From Trifolium pratense (lineage: Eukaryota; Streptophyta; Magnoliopsida; Fabales; Fabaceae), in NCBI RefSeq assembly GCF_020283565.1, contig NC_060062.1, positions 31,985,164 to 32,049,163 on the forward strand: a stretch of 64,000 nucleotides of DNA. Reading direction: 5' to 3'. The notes under the pieces are model-generated. The model ran no database searches, was not told where the DNA came from, and worked only from the letters and a program-made list of their open reading frames with translations. Below are positions 22,818-34,792 of the stretch, piece after piece (the first letter of the stretch is position 1; the number at the start of each line of letters is the position of its first letter). The translations under genes were made by a program, and so were the position numbers.

Positions 22818-25358
22818 TACCATCAGATTAGAGTGAAGACGGAAGACATACCTAAGACTGCATTTAGGACGAGGTATGGGCACTACGAGTATTCAGTTAT
22901 GCCGTTTGGTGTGACCAATGCACCTGGAGTTTTCATGGAGTATATGAACCGAATTTTCCATTCATTTTTGGATAGATTCGTGGTGGTGTTCATCGACGAC
23001 ATTTTGATTTACTCAAAATCCGAGGAAGAGCACGAAGAGCACTTGAGGATTGTTTTACAAGTCTTGAAGGAGAAGAAGTTGTATGCCAAGTTGTCAAAGT
23101 GTGAATTTTGGATGAAAGAGGTGAGTTTCCTAGGGCATATAATTTCAAGTGGAGGAATCGCGGTAGATCCTGCGAAGGTTGACGCTGTGTCACAGTGGGG
23201 AACGCCGGAATCTGTTTCAGAGATTAGAAGTTTCCTTGGTTTAGCCGGTTATTATAGAAGATTCATCGAAGGTTTTTCGAAGTTGGCTTTGCCGTTAACC
23301 AAGTTGACGAGGAAAGATCAAGCGTTTGTTTGGGATGGTATTTGTGAGAAGAGTTTCCAAGAGCTCAAGAGAAGATTGACTACTGCACCCGTGTTGATTT
23401 TACCTGATGCCAAAGAGTCGTTCGTCGTGTATTGCGATGCTTCGAAGTTAGGACTTGGCGGAGTGCTTATGCAAGGGGGTAATGTGGTAGCATATGCTTC
23501 AAGGCAACTGAAGGTTCACGAGAGGAACTATCCAACGCATGATTTGGAGTTAGCCGCAGTGGTGTTTGCTTTGAAAGTGTGGAGACACTACTTGTATGGA
23601 TCGAGGTTTGAAGTGTTTAGTGATCACAAGAGTCTGAGATACTTATTCGACCAGAAGGAGTTGAATATGAGGCAACGAAGATGGCTCGAATTCTTAAAGG
23701 ACTACGATTTTGAATTGAGTTATCATCCCGGAAAAGCCAATGTGGTGGCCGATGCATTAAGTAGGAAGACTTTGCATATGTCATCATTGATGGTGAAAGA
23801 GTTAGAGTTGATTGAAGAATTCCGAGACTTGAGTCTTGTGTGTGAGGTTACTTCTACAAGTGTGAAGCTTGGGATGTTGAGATTGACGAATCCTTTTCTT
23901 GAAGATATTAAAGAACGTCAGAAATCGGATAAGAAATTGATGGAGAAGATGGTACTCATCAATGAAGGCAAGGAGACCAATATCAAGATTGACGAAAGTG
24001 GAGTCATGAGATTTCAAGGAAGAGTTTGTGTACCGGATGTACCCGAATTGAAGAGAATGATCATGGAAGAAGGTCACAGAAGTGGTTTGAGTATACATCC
24101 TGGAGTAACCAAGATGTATCAGGATTTGAGGAAGTTGTTTTGGTGGCCGGGAATGAAGAGGCAAATTTCTGAATTTGTTTATTCATGCTTAACTTGTCAG
24201 AAATCGAAAATTGAACATCAGAAGCCGTTTGGTTTGTTGCAACCAATGTTTATACCCGAATGGAAATGGGATAGCATTGCGATGGATTTTGTGGGAGGTT
24301 TACCGAAGACCAAGAAAGGTCATGAAGTGATTTGGGTAGTGGTAGATCGTCTGACGAAGTGTGCTCACTTCATTGCTATCAGGAAAGGTACTTTGGTGCC
24401 TAAGTTGGCCGAGATTTATGTGGAGCAGATTGTGAAGCTACATGGTATTCCAACAAGTATTATTTCGGATAGAGATCCGAGATTTACTTCTAGATTTTGG
24501 GAAAGCTTGCAAGAAGCTTTAGGAACGAAGTTGAGTTCAGCTTATCATCCTCAGACAGATGGTCAGTCGGAGAGGACGATACAATCCTTAGAGGATTTGT
24601 TGAGGGCTTGTGTTTTGGAGCAAAACGTGAATTGGGATTCTTGTTTGCCATTGGTAGAGTTTACATACAACAACAGTTACCATTCTAGTATCGGAATGGC
24701 ACCGTTTGAGGCTTTGTATGGGAGAAGGTGTAGGACACCTCTGTGTTGGTATGAAACTGGAGAAGGTGCAATTCTTGGACCAGAGATTGTACAAGAAACA
24801 ACAGAGAAGATTCGGATGATTCGTGAGAAGATGAAAGTGTCTCAGAGTCGACAGAAGAGTTATCATGATAAGAGGAGGAAGGACATTGAATTCCAAGAGG
24901 GGGATCATGTATTCCTACGAGTTACATCGACTACTGGAGTAGGACGTGCGTTGAAGTCAAGGAAGTTGACATCGAGGTTTATTGGGCCGTTTGAGATTTT
25001 GAAGCGAGTTGGGAAAGTTGCGTATAGGATTGCATTGCCGCCATCATTGGCGAATTTGCACGATGTTTTTCATGTATCACAGTTGCGCAAGTATGTGTCT
25101 GATCCGACACACGTGATTGAATCGGACGATGTTCAAGTGAGGGATGACTTGACCATCGAGACTGTGCCTTTGAGAATCGAAGGAAGAGAAGTGAAGAGGT
25201 TGAGAAACAAAGAGATTGCATCCGTGAAAGTCGTGTGGGGAGGACCGGCTGGTGAGAATGCAACGTGGGAGTTGGAAAGCAAGATGAGAGATTCTTATCC
25301 CGATCTGTTTCTAGGTAATTTCGAGGGCGAAATTCTTTTAAGGGGGGTAGGATTGTAA
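22818..25358 (+). CDS. Tekay-like RT-RNase H-integrase-chromodomain, C-terminal part
   Basis: This resumes at [16 protein letters not shown] after the duplicated target CTGGA. The RT active site FIDD is at 22989-23000. RNase H follows ([11 protein letters not shown] to about 23770, with the ALSRK end), then the integrase HHCC zinc finger (HRSG...CLTCQKSK, 24070-24205) and the integrase core with D at about 24284, SDRDPRF at 24466 and the E of QSERTIQ at about 24571. A GPF/Y-type module ([12 protein letters not shown]) and a chromodomain-like end ([18 protein letters not shown]) come last. The stop codon TAA (25356-25358) lies inside the 3' LTR. A read-in from 22761 through the copia LTR is an artefact. 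Confidence 0.9.
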   Translation, partial: YHQIRVKTEDIPKTAFRTRYGHYEYSVMPFGVTNAPGVFMEYMNRIFHSFLDRFVVVFIDDILIYSKSEEEHEEHLRIVLQVLKEKKLYAKLSKCEFWMKEVSFLGHIISSGGIAVDPAKVDAVSQWGTPESVSEIRSFLGLAGYYRRFIEGFSKLALPLTKLTRKDQAFVWDGICEKSFQELKRRLTTAPVLILPDAKESFVVYCDASKLGLGGVLMQGGNVVAYASRQLKVHERNYPTHDLELAAVVFALKVWRHYLYGSRFEVFSDHKSLRYLFDQKELNMRQRRWLEFLKDYDFELSYHPGKANVVADALSRKTLHMSSLMVKELELIEEFRDLSLVCEVTSTSVKLGMLRLTNPFLEDIKERQKSDKKLMEKMVLINEGKETNIKIDESGVMRFQGRVCVPDVPELKRMIMEEGHRSGLSIHPGVTKMYQDLRKLFWWPGMKRQISEFVYSCLTCQKSKIEHQKPFGLLQPMFIPEWKWDSIAMDFVGGLPKTKKGHEVIWVVVDRLTKCAHFIAIRKGTLVPKLAEIYVEQIVKLHGIPTSIISDRDPRFTSRFWESLQEALGTKLSSAYHPQTDGQSERTIQSLEDLLRACVLEQNVNWDSCLPLVEFTYNNSYHSSIGMAPFEALYGRRCRTPLCWYETGEGAILGPEIVQETTEKIRMIREKMKVSQSRQKSYHDKRRKDIEFQEGDHVFLRVTSTTGVGRALKSRKLTSRFIGPFEILKRVGKVAYRIALPPSLANLHDVFHVSQLRKYVSDPTHVIESDDVQVRDDLTIETVPLRIEGREVKRLRNKEIASVKVVWGGPAGENATWELESKMRDSYPDLFLGNFEGEILLRGVGL
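25340..25352 (+). other. Polypurine tract of the Tekay-like element
   Basis: AAGGGGGGTAGGA lies directly before the 3' LTR (25354) and would prime plus-strand DNA synthesis. It also lies within the last codons of pol. Confidence 0.85.
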
Positions 25359-27736
25359 CGACCCATTTTTCGTATTCGTATATTTTAATAAATGTATTTT
25401 TATTTATTAAATGGCTTTTATTATTTTAGTGGGCGACGAATAATTATTTAGCCGAACGTAAGTTATTAGACGCGAGAACCATTGTTTTGGGCTTATGGGC
25501 GTGAGAGGTAATGGGCCTAAGCCAATTGGGCTTGGTTCATGACCATGGGAAGTAGTATAAGTAGCAAGTCAAACATATGAATAGTATCATAAATTCATTT
25601 CTTTGAGTTTGAGTGAGTAGAAGCAAGATAGAGCAAGAGCTAGGGTTTGGCTAAGAGATTCACGAGCAAGAGAGGAGAGGAAAGGCTTGGATCATCATCT
25701 TTGCTTAAGGTAAGAGATTAGAATTCATGATTCTTGAGTGACAAGGAGGGGGGAGATTGTCTATGTCTCCGTTCCCGAACTCTCCCACTCAATTTCTTTT
25801 AGACTTTTGATTAAGCTTATGTATGTGAGTGTGATGTTCTTCATCATCACTTTGTATGTGTTAATCACTAGCTTGATTTCATGATAAATATGTATGTGTT
25901 TGGATCATGTTGAAAAAGTTTATAAAAGTTGCTTAAAACTCAAGAAATTGGCTTGATTTTGATTATTAGAGGTATTTGGATGTTTGGAAGGGATGATTAA
26001 TGTTCCTTGATACCATATATGTTTGAAATGGTTGTTTATATGAATTTATAACATGTTTGGATGAATTTTTGAGTTGATTTGAGGTTAAACCGCCTTAGAT
26101 AACTCAAGAACAGATATTTCTGGTGTAGTTCGCTACGGATTCGCTACGATTCGCTTAGCGAATAAGTTCGCTACGGATTCGCTACGGATTCGCTTAGCGA
26201 ATAAGTTCGCTACGGGTTCGCTATCTGTTCGCCATGTACCTGTAACCCTCTGATGTAGTTCGCTACCTGTTCGCTACAGCGAACGTGTTCGCTACGTGTT
26301 CGCTACGTGTTCGCTACGTGTTCGCTACGGGTTCGCTACGGATTCGCTCAGCGAACAGCACTGTGACAGCAACTTTTTGATAATTGTTTTAAGTGCAATT
26401 AGGCACTTGTAACATGGTTTAAGGGTATCCTTACATGTTTGTTGATACATGTTGATGTTGTTAATGCTTATTGTTAATCGTTATATGATTCGCACGCGTA
26501 TGCAATGACTTGTAGTTCAAGTGACTATGTTTATGTTTTAACATTAATTTGCAATGTTAAGAGAATGATGTATGTTTTATGACATAAGTGTAAATGAAAC
26601 CTTGTGTGTATAAAAATGAGTATACAGATAATTATCATGTGAATAATTATGAATTGAGTGATAGGATATTGTGTTATTCTAATGTGTTAGATGTCGGAAT
26701 TGTGTTTCCGCATCAGTGAATGAATAGCTTCGAGCTAGATAGCGTCATGTATTTGATGTGTTTAAAAGTAATCATGCATTCATGATTGTATGTGAACATT
26801 GGAAACTTGGGTTCCAATAACGAAAATGGATTATGTGTCCATAATGAAGCCGAGGATCGGATTAGATGAATCCATGAGTCCAGAGCTGCTATCCAACAGG
26901 ATATAAAACTGTTTTGGCTTATCCAAGGGAGATAAGATGGTTCGGTAAGTTCCGACATATCCAGCATGATATAAAACTGTTCTTGGTCCACCGTTGGTGT
27001 GACATCTTGGTACCACATGCATTTAGTTATGTCTAGGGATGGCATGACAGTGAATTAATTGGCATTAGATACCTTAGGGTAAATGCGCATATATTTGATA
27101 AGTGGTATGTGACATTATCTGGTCGAATTGTGTTGAACTTTATTAATTGATAATTGTTTAGTACAATGTTTTGGCGTGAGTTAGAATATGTATGATAGCT
27201 CGAAAGTGTAAGGCTTTTCTTATGCTCGTATGATATGCGATTATGTTTTTCTAACTCTCTGCTTTGTGTTATTTGCTGGACCTTTGGGGGTTCAGATATT
27301 CAGGCTGAGGATTGTGCCGACGTTTAGACTGCGGTTCTAGCGTGGTGTTGAAGTACCTTTTGGTGAGGAGACTTAGCATAGATTACTCCTCTTAGTACTA
27401 GCTTTTGACTAGAATTTGTAAATAGTAAATGCTCTGGTAATGTAACATCGAGTCGGGGTTTACGCTTGGATTTCATCGTATATCGGTGTTACCTTTTGAT
27501 ATGCTAGTTCTTGTATAAGTGACATCCTTAGGGATGAATTTGGCTTATGTATATATATATGTATATATATATGCATGCTTGGTTTGATTGGAATCCGCTG
27601 TTGCTTTTCATGTTAAATTTCATGATGCTCTGTGTGTATGCTTGTGTTTTAATTACCGCGTGGCACTCTGCCTTTACACTTGTTAAAAAGTTTTTAAAAT
27701 TGCGTTTTTAAGGGTAGTATGGGTTAGGGTGTTACA
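25354..27736 (+). repeat. 3' LTR of the Tekay-like element
   Basis: 2383 bp. Reading it against the 5' LTR I found one substitution (TTTGGATG against TTTGGATT near 25980/7678) and a 1-bp deletion in the TTCGCT array. It is followed by the CAAAT target duplication. Confidence 0.92.
26125..26357. repeat. TTCGCTACG repeat array in the 3' LTR
   Basis: The same array as at 7826-8056, one base shorter: one unit reads CTACGATTCG instead of CTACGGATTCG. Confidence 0.85.
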
Positions 27737-28315
27737 CAAATCATTGATCAAACATCTACATATACCCACTTTCAACTCCCCAAAGTTGTTTACCTCATCT
27801 ACCATGAGTTCACTACACATGTTAGGATCAAAAGAATCCAATTTCCATTAAGAAAATCACCCACAAAACCCACAAGAAAATAGAGTGGAAAGAGTTTGGG
27901 AATGGAGGAATCGACATCCTCCCCTCTTTCGAATCACTCACGAATATGTAATCTAACTCTCGTACCTTAGCTCGACGAATCCACAAGCTTGCTCTTCTCT
28001 TTCTCTCCCACGAGCTCTCCCTCTCCCTCATGAGCTCCTCCTCTTGCTCTTTCTCAAGAATTGTAACTTATGAGACTATTCATGGTTTGACTTGGCTATT
28101 TATAGAGCTCTCATTGTTCTCATGGATCCAAGCCCACTTGGCTTAGGCCTAATGCCTATCCCACGCCCAAAGGCCCAAACAACATAACTTCTCGCTCATT
28201 AACTTACGTTCTCGCTAAATGATTATTCGCCGCTTAATAATTTAATTATAAATCACACCCTCGCGTAATAAAATAATTAAATAACGAATACTAAATTTTG
28301 GGTCGTTACACTTAT

Positions 28316-29542
28316 AAGGACAAAAGCTAAAATTTGCTAATTTTATAGAGAAAAAGAAAAATAATTTATTGTTAATATTATTACCCATTAGTAGTCCAAT
28401 ATATAATTAATCTCCGTCGTTGAACCTGTGTGACACATAAAGTGGGTTCTTCCTCGCAATCGTATTTTCTCCGAACCAGAAATTGAATCTATGATCACAT
28501 GCTAAAAAGGACAAAAATTCTTACCACTTGAACCAATTTATTGTCGGTAGAAAATTTATTTTATTATTCTTAATTAGTCTGTCTTTCAATTCTCTATCTT
28601 ACTTTTCTTTTCTTTTTTTTATGGTATATTCATCTTACTTTTCTTTTTGTTTTAGTAAAACAGAGTTACTTTCCTAACAGTTTCCTACCTTTGGATTGAA
28701 ATATGAGGTGTATTGAGGTCACTATGCTACTAACTCAGGGTTGGCAACTAGGCATGTATTTTTTTGTATTGTTTCCCATGTTTTGTAGAATTTCAATTTT
28801 AGACGACACAAAACTAATAGTATATTTAAGGATACATCCTAACTCATGTTGGGGATGTGGAAAGTAGAACCTTCATGAGAGCAACTATCTCACTTTCAAC
28901 ATAGATTATGGTTCTTGACCCCAAAAAATATAAATTAGTTTCAATTTAAGAAAGCCCAACAATTTATGGTTCTTGAAACTTATTAATAATCTTTTGCCTT
29001 TCCAAAAAAAGTACTATAAACTTCATCTTTCAAATTTATGGACAATATTTATATAACTGACAAAATTACTCTCATAGTTTTTTATCATAGTTTTTTAACA
29101 GATTTTAAATTTCTATTGCATCGATGTACTTTATCAATTTGAATGAATGAATATCGTTTATTTTTAATAAAAAAAACATTATTTTAAGTAATAATTTGGT
29201 CATTTATTTATTTTAGGTTATTTTTGGACTATGTTTCTTAATGGTTTTTCGAGCTTCAAATTTATACTTTTTTTAGGCATACAATATTTTTATCATTAAA
29301 AGCACACAAAGATAGAAAATTCTAAATTTAAAGCTTAAAATCAATATCCAAACATGAAAAAAAATATTATTAAAAAAATAAAGAACTAAATCATTATATA
29401 AAATTAAATTAAGTGACTATAAATTTAATGTTGCTCGCATAATTATATCTAGTGAGAACAATCCATTAACCATTTAACTCTTTACATTTGTAATACCAAC
29501 CGGGTCAAACTTTTTCTTGTGTTTCGTGCTAATCCATTATTA
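28316..29542 (+). other. Gene 1 intron segment, right of the LTR insertion
   Basis: AT-rich, non-coding, and repeated almost unchanged at 33375-34588 in the duplicated copy. That copy passes from TTGCTTAT straight into AAGGACAAAAGC with no insertion. Confidence 0.75.
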
Positions 29543-29753
29543 CTTCCTCTGTAATAAAATAAGTGTCACATTTGGTGATGCACAATTTTGATCATTAAAA
29601 ATTATGAAAAATTGATATTTTGAAAGTATTAATCTTGACAAATCTAACAAGATCTTATATGCTAATATTTGTCTTTATGTGGTCAAAGTAGTTTATATGA
29701 ATAGTGCACACAGATACGGTCAAACTGTGACACATATTTGGGGACCGAGGTAG
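29543..29753. mobile_element. Stowaway/mariner-type MITE in the gene 1 intron
   Basis: The ends are CTTCCTCTGTAATAAAATAA and the inverse of CTACCTCGGTCCCCAAATAT, both leading into a GTGTCAC-like word. TA flanks both ends. About 211 bp. The same MITE sits at the same place in the duplicate (34589-34792), so it predates the duplication. Confidence 0.7.
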
Positions 29754-29918
29754 TATTAGGTTTATGTATCTTTATTTTTTAGCTATTGCTTTTATTTTCT
29801 CTTATAAAAAACACCAACAAACATATACTATATTTTTCTCTTTTTATTTTCTTCTCAGTCAAATTTATTTCCTCTATCTTTCTTTCATAACTCAAATAAC
29901 GTTTGAATGATATCACAG

Positions 29919-30233
29919 TGGATATTGCATAGTTGGAATGATGAGAAATGTGTGAAACTATTGAAGAAATGCAAGGAATCACTCAAACAGAAAGGTAAAG
30001 AAGGAAAGGTGATTATCATAGATATGGTGTTGGACATTGACCAAAAGGGAGACAATGACATTACTAAATCAACTGAAACACAACTCTTCTTTGATATGTT
30101 GATGATGGTAGTTGTCACTGGAAAAGAGAGAAACGAAAAAGAATGGAGTAATTTGATTTACTCTGCAGGTTTTTGTGGATATAAGATAACTCCAATTTTA
30201 GGCTTAAGGTCTGTGATTGAGATCTATCCCTAA
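29919..30233 (+). CDS. OMT gene 1, exon 2
   Basis: Encodes the last 104 residues of gene 1 and joins exon 1 in phase 0 after ATATCACAG. It begins WILHSWNDEKCVKLLKKC; the His of WILH is the catalytic base position of this family. GKVIIIDMV and ETQLFFDMLMM follow, and it ends ITPILGLRSVIEIYP, the family's usual C-terminus. The residue after the catalytic His is Ser, where genes 2 and 3 have Asp. Assignment to exon 1 at 2513 rests on matching phase and position and on the direct evidence that the intervening 23 kb is inserted. Confidence 0.82.
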   Translation, partial: WILHSWNDEKCVKLLKKCKESLKQKGKEGKVIIIDMVLDIDQKGDNDITKSTETQLFFDMLMMVVVTGKERNEKEWSNLIYSAGFCGYKITPILGLRSVIEIYP

Positions 30234-30550
30234 TAAAATGAGTTTAAGTCTTTAATGCAAAAGGTGAAAAGTGTTAAGGTGTTTTACATTATCATTCAAT
30301 AAAAATCAATCATTCTGTCATGTAAACTTATATATAACGAGCATTATTAAATTATGGTTAAATGTGTTTTTAGTCTTTCTGAATATACTAATTTTTATTT
30401 TTAGTCTCTCTAAAAAAATTCTGCTAATGATCCCAACAACGTTAAATTTTCAATTTTAATTAGTTTTTTTTTTTTTTTAAAAAAAAAGTTCAAGTAGCAT
30501 GTTTCAAAATGATTTTTTTTAAGACATGTAATGTAATTATTAAAAACTTA
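30234..30550 (+). other. 3' region of OMT gene 1
   Basis: An AATAAA at about 30298-30303 is a likely poly(A) signal. The tail, from about 30350, is the left part of an AT-rich MITE-like repeat ('ggttaaatgtgtttttagtc'), cut at 30550. The duplicate copy keeps more of it (about 35395-35765). Confidence 0.5.
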
Positions 30551-31552
30551 TCGACCTTCGGTTGGGGCATCGGGAGGGCTTCTAACGTTGTGGGATTCAT
30601 CTGAGGTGGAGGTTTGGTCGTCGGAGAGCCGTGAGCATGTGTTGTGGTGTCATGGTCGTTTCATAAAGTCAGGAGACGAGTTTTTTGTGGCAAATGTTTA
30701 TGCGCCTTGTGAAGATGGGGCTAAACAGGGATTGTGGAATTCTCTTTCGGAGCGGCTTCAAGCGCTGGTAGGGAGGAGGGTGTGTGTTTGTGGGGATTTT
30801 AATGCCGTGAAACATGTAGATGAACGTCGCTCATTACGGGGTAGTCATCGATCCATGGATCATGTTCCTTTTAATCGTTTCATCGAAGACAACACCTTAG
30901 TAGATCTTCCTTTGATTGGTCGTAAATTTACTTGGTTCAAAGGGGATGGGTTCTCGATGAGTCGCATCGATAGGTTTCTTCTTTCTGAGGAGTGGTGTTT
31001 GGTCTGGCCCAACTGTAGGTAGGTGGCCGGGTTAAGAGGGTTATCGGATCATTGTCCCCTGGTTTTATCAGCAAATGAGAAGGATTGGGGACCTCGTCCG
31101 TCAAGGATGCTTAAGTGTTGGAAGGATGTTCCTGGTTATAACTTGTTTGTCAGAGAAAAGTGGAATTCGTTTCAGGTTGATGGTTGGGGCGGGTATGTGA
31201 TTAAGGAAAAGCTTAAGATGATTAAGGCGGAACTGTCAGGGTGGCATAGGGATCACACTCAAAATCTTCCTAGTCGCATTGACAAACTGAAGGGTAGGCT
31301 TTCAGTCCTCGATGAGAAAGGGGAAGAAGAGAACCTTTCGGAGGAGGAGCTTGCGGAGCTTCATGGAGTCACATATGATATCCATTCGTTATCGCGGTTG
31401 CAAGCTAGCATTAGTTGGCAACAATCTCGTTCATTGTGGCTCAAGGAAGGAGATGCAAATTCGAAATATTTTCATTCGGTTTTGGCGGGGCGACGTCGAA
31501 GAAATGCTATGGCTGCTATTCAGGTGGATGGGGTTACTCTTGAGGGGGTGGA
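30551..31552 (+). pseudogene. Truncated plant LINE (L1-type) ORF2, endonuclease region
   Basis: The coding frame starts within SGGLLTLWDSSEVEV, continues with FFVANVYAPCEDGAK and VCVCGDFNAVKHVDERR, and reaches LSDHCPLVLSANEKDWG: the endonuclease/exonuclease/phosphatase fold of LINE ORF2, with the DFN and SDH active-site motifs. A linker follows (WLKEGDANSKYFHSVLAGRRRRN). An in-frame TAG at 31020-31022 interrupts it. The N-terminal part of the endonuclease and all of RT are missing. It is cut on the left by duplicated gene 1 flank and on the right by LTR sequence. It is dead. Confidence 0.88.
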
Positions 31553-32703
31553 TGTAACACCCAAACCCCTTAACGCGAATTTATTAAATATAAATAAATA
31601 AAACACTTAAGAAAATTCAGGCGTCACATGTTATAATACGAAATCACGGCATAAACGCGTAATGCTAGCACAACGGAAATTAAAACAATAATTAACATAA
31701 TGTATATCATACAATAGTCATAATTGTTCACACAATATCCCTAGGCTCTAGGCCATATCAACAAAGGATATTATGTTTACAACAAAAGATAGGATTAACA
31801 AAGTTAAATATGCCATCACGGGCTTAATACAATCCAATCGAATAACCCGACCCGGTAAATACCTAATTAGAGCAATTCTATACAACCCATCAAAAGATAT
31901 ACAAAATATATCTAAGGAGTAGTCTAAGCTAAACTCCTCACCAAAAAGCGCACTACCACGAGCACGAGCAAACCTCTAACTCTGATCGGGATCCTCAACC
32001 TGAGAATCTGAACCTCCAACGGTCCAGCACATAACACAAAACATGAGAGTTAGATCACATAATCAAAATACAAGTGCAAGTAAATTGATACTTAAACACT
32101 TCCTCAATAACATAAGCATGCCTCACAATTATACATATACATATGCATATATTCACATCTATAATCCAATTAGAAGTTCTCAAACACATAATCGAATACC
32201 AAACTATCAAGTATCAATTATCAAATGCCACAATTAGCCAAACATGTGTCACATATCATTTATCATAAAATGCACACATAGCCTAATGCAACTCTAATGC
32301 TTCAACTTCATGAATGTCACCCTAGACATTTCTAATGCATGTGGTACCATCTTCTTTATTAGAGTATCTCACCTCTAATATCCTTCTTTATCGAATAAAT
32401 ATAATCCGATATACTTCTTTATTGGAATATCCAATATCCTATTTAATTCATGAATGCATGTATATGTTTTTCATTAATTGACTCACAATTATATAGCATA
32501 AAGCTCTATGTGGAACACTATCCAACATACTTCATCATTAAGATTTAACAAAACCTTAATATCCTTCATTTATATTTCATACACGATTAACAATCATATA
32601 ACGATTAGCAATGAGCATTATAAGCATCAACATGCATCAACTATCATGTAAGAATACCATTAAACCATGTTACAAGTGCCTAATTACACTTACAAACATC
32701 AAC
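31553..32703 (-). repeat. Truncated LTR of a third chromovirus-type subfamily (LTR-C)
   Basis: It starts TGTAACACCCAAACCCCTTAA, which corresponds to the reverse-oriented end of the LTR-A and LTR-B families. It shares later blocks with LTR-B ('accttaaaccatgttacaag'-like at about 32660, 'tgcatgtggtaccat' at about 32336). It stops before reaching a TTCGCT array or a GTTACA end. It lies directly against the LINE fragment with no target duplication that I can pair. Confidence 0.65.
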
Positions 32704-32864
32704 GATTAGCAATGAGCATTATAAATAATTATTTTTGATGTTGTTAACATTATTTACATTTTAAATAAATGATGTTTTGTTCAAAAAAAATGCATTTTTT
32801 ATTAGGGGTCCATTTGTAGTATTTGCCCTGGACCTCGAAAATCTCGGAACCGGCCCTGGAGACG
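32704..32864. mobile_element. Right end of a hAT-like element (fragment)
   Basis: It ends ...GAACCGGCCCTG at about 32862, whose complement CAGGGCCGGTTCCGAG resembles plant hAT terminal repeats. The left end is missing. It opens with a repeated block, AACGATTAGCAATGAGC, that copies LTR-C sequence at about 32600 and looks like repair filler. Confidence 0.45.
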
Positions 32865-34588
32865 AACTGTTTTTACCTCTAAGTTTTTGTTAGTGATTTA
32901 AATTTTGAAGCAAAAGACTATTTTAACGAGATAACTTCTAAAATAAGTTTTTGTCTATTTTTAAGGATTAGACTTATTCTTCGACGTACTCTTTCATAAT
33001 TTGAGAGTATTTATCCATCAACCAATAAAAATAAGCCACAAAAATAGATTTTCATGTGATACCCACAACTAACTTGTAACCAACTTTTATTTCGCATGCA
33101 TATGACATGTTCTTATTGGTTGATGAATAAATACCCTTAAATTATGAATGGTAGTTTAGAAAAAACAATGTTTTAGGCATGTCATGTCATAAGCACCAAG
33201 TTTGGTCTAATGACGAAAGATTTGGACAATATGCATGAGATCCAAGATTCGATTCTCATTGACATCATTATAAAAAACAAAAAGGCGTGTAATGTCTCAT
33301 GATTATCTCCAAGTTGTTTGTTAGATTTGATGGAAATATGAAGGAAAAAAAAATGAAAAAATATAATTTGCTTATAAGGACAAAAGCTAAAATTTGCTAA
33401 TTTTATAGAGAAAAAGAAAAATAATTTATTGTTAATATTATTACCCATTAGTAGTCAATATATAATTAATCTCCGTCGTGGAACCTGTGTGACACATAAA
33501 GTGGGTTCTTCCTCGCAATCGTATTTTCTCCGAACCAGAAATTGAATCTATGATCACATGCTAAAAAGGACAAAAATTCTTACCACTTGAACCAATTTAT
33601 TGTCGGTAGAAAATTTATTTTATTATTCTTAATTAGTCTGTCTTTCAATTCTCTATCTTACTTTTCTTTTCTTTTTTTTATGGTATTCATCTTACTTTTC
33701 TTTTTGTTTTAGTAAAACAGAGTTACTTTCCTAACAGTTTCCTACCTTTGGATTGAAATATGAGGTGTATTGAGGTCACTATGCTACTAACTCAGGGTTG
33801 GCAACTAGGCATGTATTTTTTTGTATTGTTTCCCATGTTTTGTAGAATTTCAATTTTAGACGACACAAAACTAATAGTATATTTAAGGATACATCCTAAC
33901 TCATGTTGGGGATGTGGAAAGTAGAACCTTCATGAGAGCAACTATCTCACTTTCAACATAGATTATGGTTCTTGACCCCAAAAAATATAAATTAGTTTCA
34001 ATTTAAGAAAGCCCAAGGATGAAAATAGAGTACTATAAACTTATTAATAATCTTTTGCCTTTCCAAAAAAAAAGTACTATAAACTTCATCTTTCAAATTT
34101 ATGTACAATATATAATTGACAAAATTACTCTCATAGTTTTCTATCATAGTTTTTTAACAGAATTTGAATTTCTATTGCATCGATGTATTTTATCAATTTG
34201 AATGAATGAATATCGTTTATTTTTAATTAAAAAAACATAATTTTAAGTAATAATTTGGTCATTTATTTATTTTAGGTTATTTTTGGACTATGTTTCTTAA
34301 TGATTTTTCGAGCTTAAAATTTATACTTTTTTTAGGCATACAATATTTTTATCATTAAAAGCACACAAAGATAGAAAATTCTAAATTTAAAGCTTAAAAT
34401 CAATATCCAAACATGAAAAAAAATATTATTAAAAAAATAAAGAACTAAATCATTATATAAAATTAAATTAAGTGACTATAAATTTAATGTTGCTCGCATT
34501 ATTATATCTAGTGAACCATTTAACTCTTTACATTTGTAATACCAACTGGGTGAAACTTTTTCTTGTGTTTCGTGCTAACTCATTATTA

Positions 34589-34792
34589 CTTCCTCTGTTA
34601 TAAAATAAGTGTCACATTTGGTGATGCACAATTTTGATCATTAAAAATTATGAAAAATTGATATTTTAAAAGTATTAATCTTGACAAATCTAATAATATC
34701 TTATATGCTAATATTTGTCTTTATGTGGTCAAAGTAGCTTATATGAATAGAGATACGGTCAAACTTTGACACTTATTTGGGGACTGAGGTAG
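34589..34792. mobile_element. Stowaway/mariner-type MITE (duplicate copy)
   Basis: The counterpart of 29543-29753, with the same TA flanks, slightly shorter. Confidence 0.68.

Larger units (their letters stand above)
7051..27736 (+). mobile_element. Ty3/gypsy LTR retrotransposon, chromovirus (Tekay/Del-like), disrupted by a nested copia element
   Basis: A full-length element with LTRs at 7051-9434 and 25354-27736, target duplication CAAAT at 7046-7050 and 27737-27741, and TG...CA ends. It has a tRNA-iMet PBS, gag with three zinc knuckles, protease, RT, RNase H, integrase and a chromodomain-like C-terminus. The domain order puts integrase after RNase H, as in Ty3/gypsy. LTR length of about 2.4 kb and the chromodomain type suggest the Tekay/Del clade. 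A Sirevirus at 11376-22812 splits the RT. The LTRs differ at two sites that I could see (one substitution, one 1-bp indel), so insertion was recent. Confidence 0.92.
5000..28310 (-). mobile_element. LTR-only relic of a chromovirus subfamily (LTR-B), split by a nested element
   Basis: It begins TGTTACACCCAAACCCG and ends TTTTGGGTCGTTACA, with the target duplication CTTAT at 4995-4999 and 28311-28315. Removing the nested element leaves about 2.62 kb of LTR sequence (5000-7050 and 27742-28310). This is collinear with the uninterrupted solo LTR at 50620-53280. No internal region, PBS or coding sequence of its own was seen, so it is a solo LTR formed by LTR-LTR recombination. The end structure matches, in reverse, the Tekay-like LTRs at 7051 and 25354, marking a sister subfamily in opposite orientation. 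The empty site survives at about 33375. Confidence 0.88.
3290..29918 (+). other. Giant intron of OMT gene 1 (about 26.6 kb)
   Basis: The donor is AAG|GTAAAT at 3289/3290 and the acceptor is CACAG|TGG at 29918/29919. Gene 2 has the same phase-0 intron at the same codon, only 120 bp long. Without the 23.3-kb insertion at 5000-28310 the intron would be about 3.3 kb. The rest is a MITE cluster, AT-rich sequence shared with the duplicate at 32865-34957, and a Stowaway-like MITE. Confidence 0.75.
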
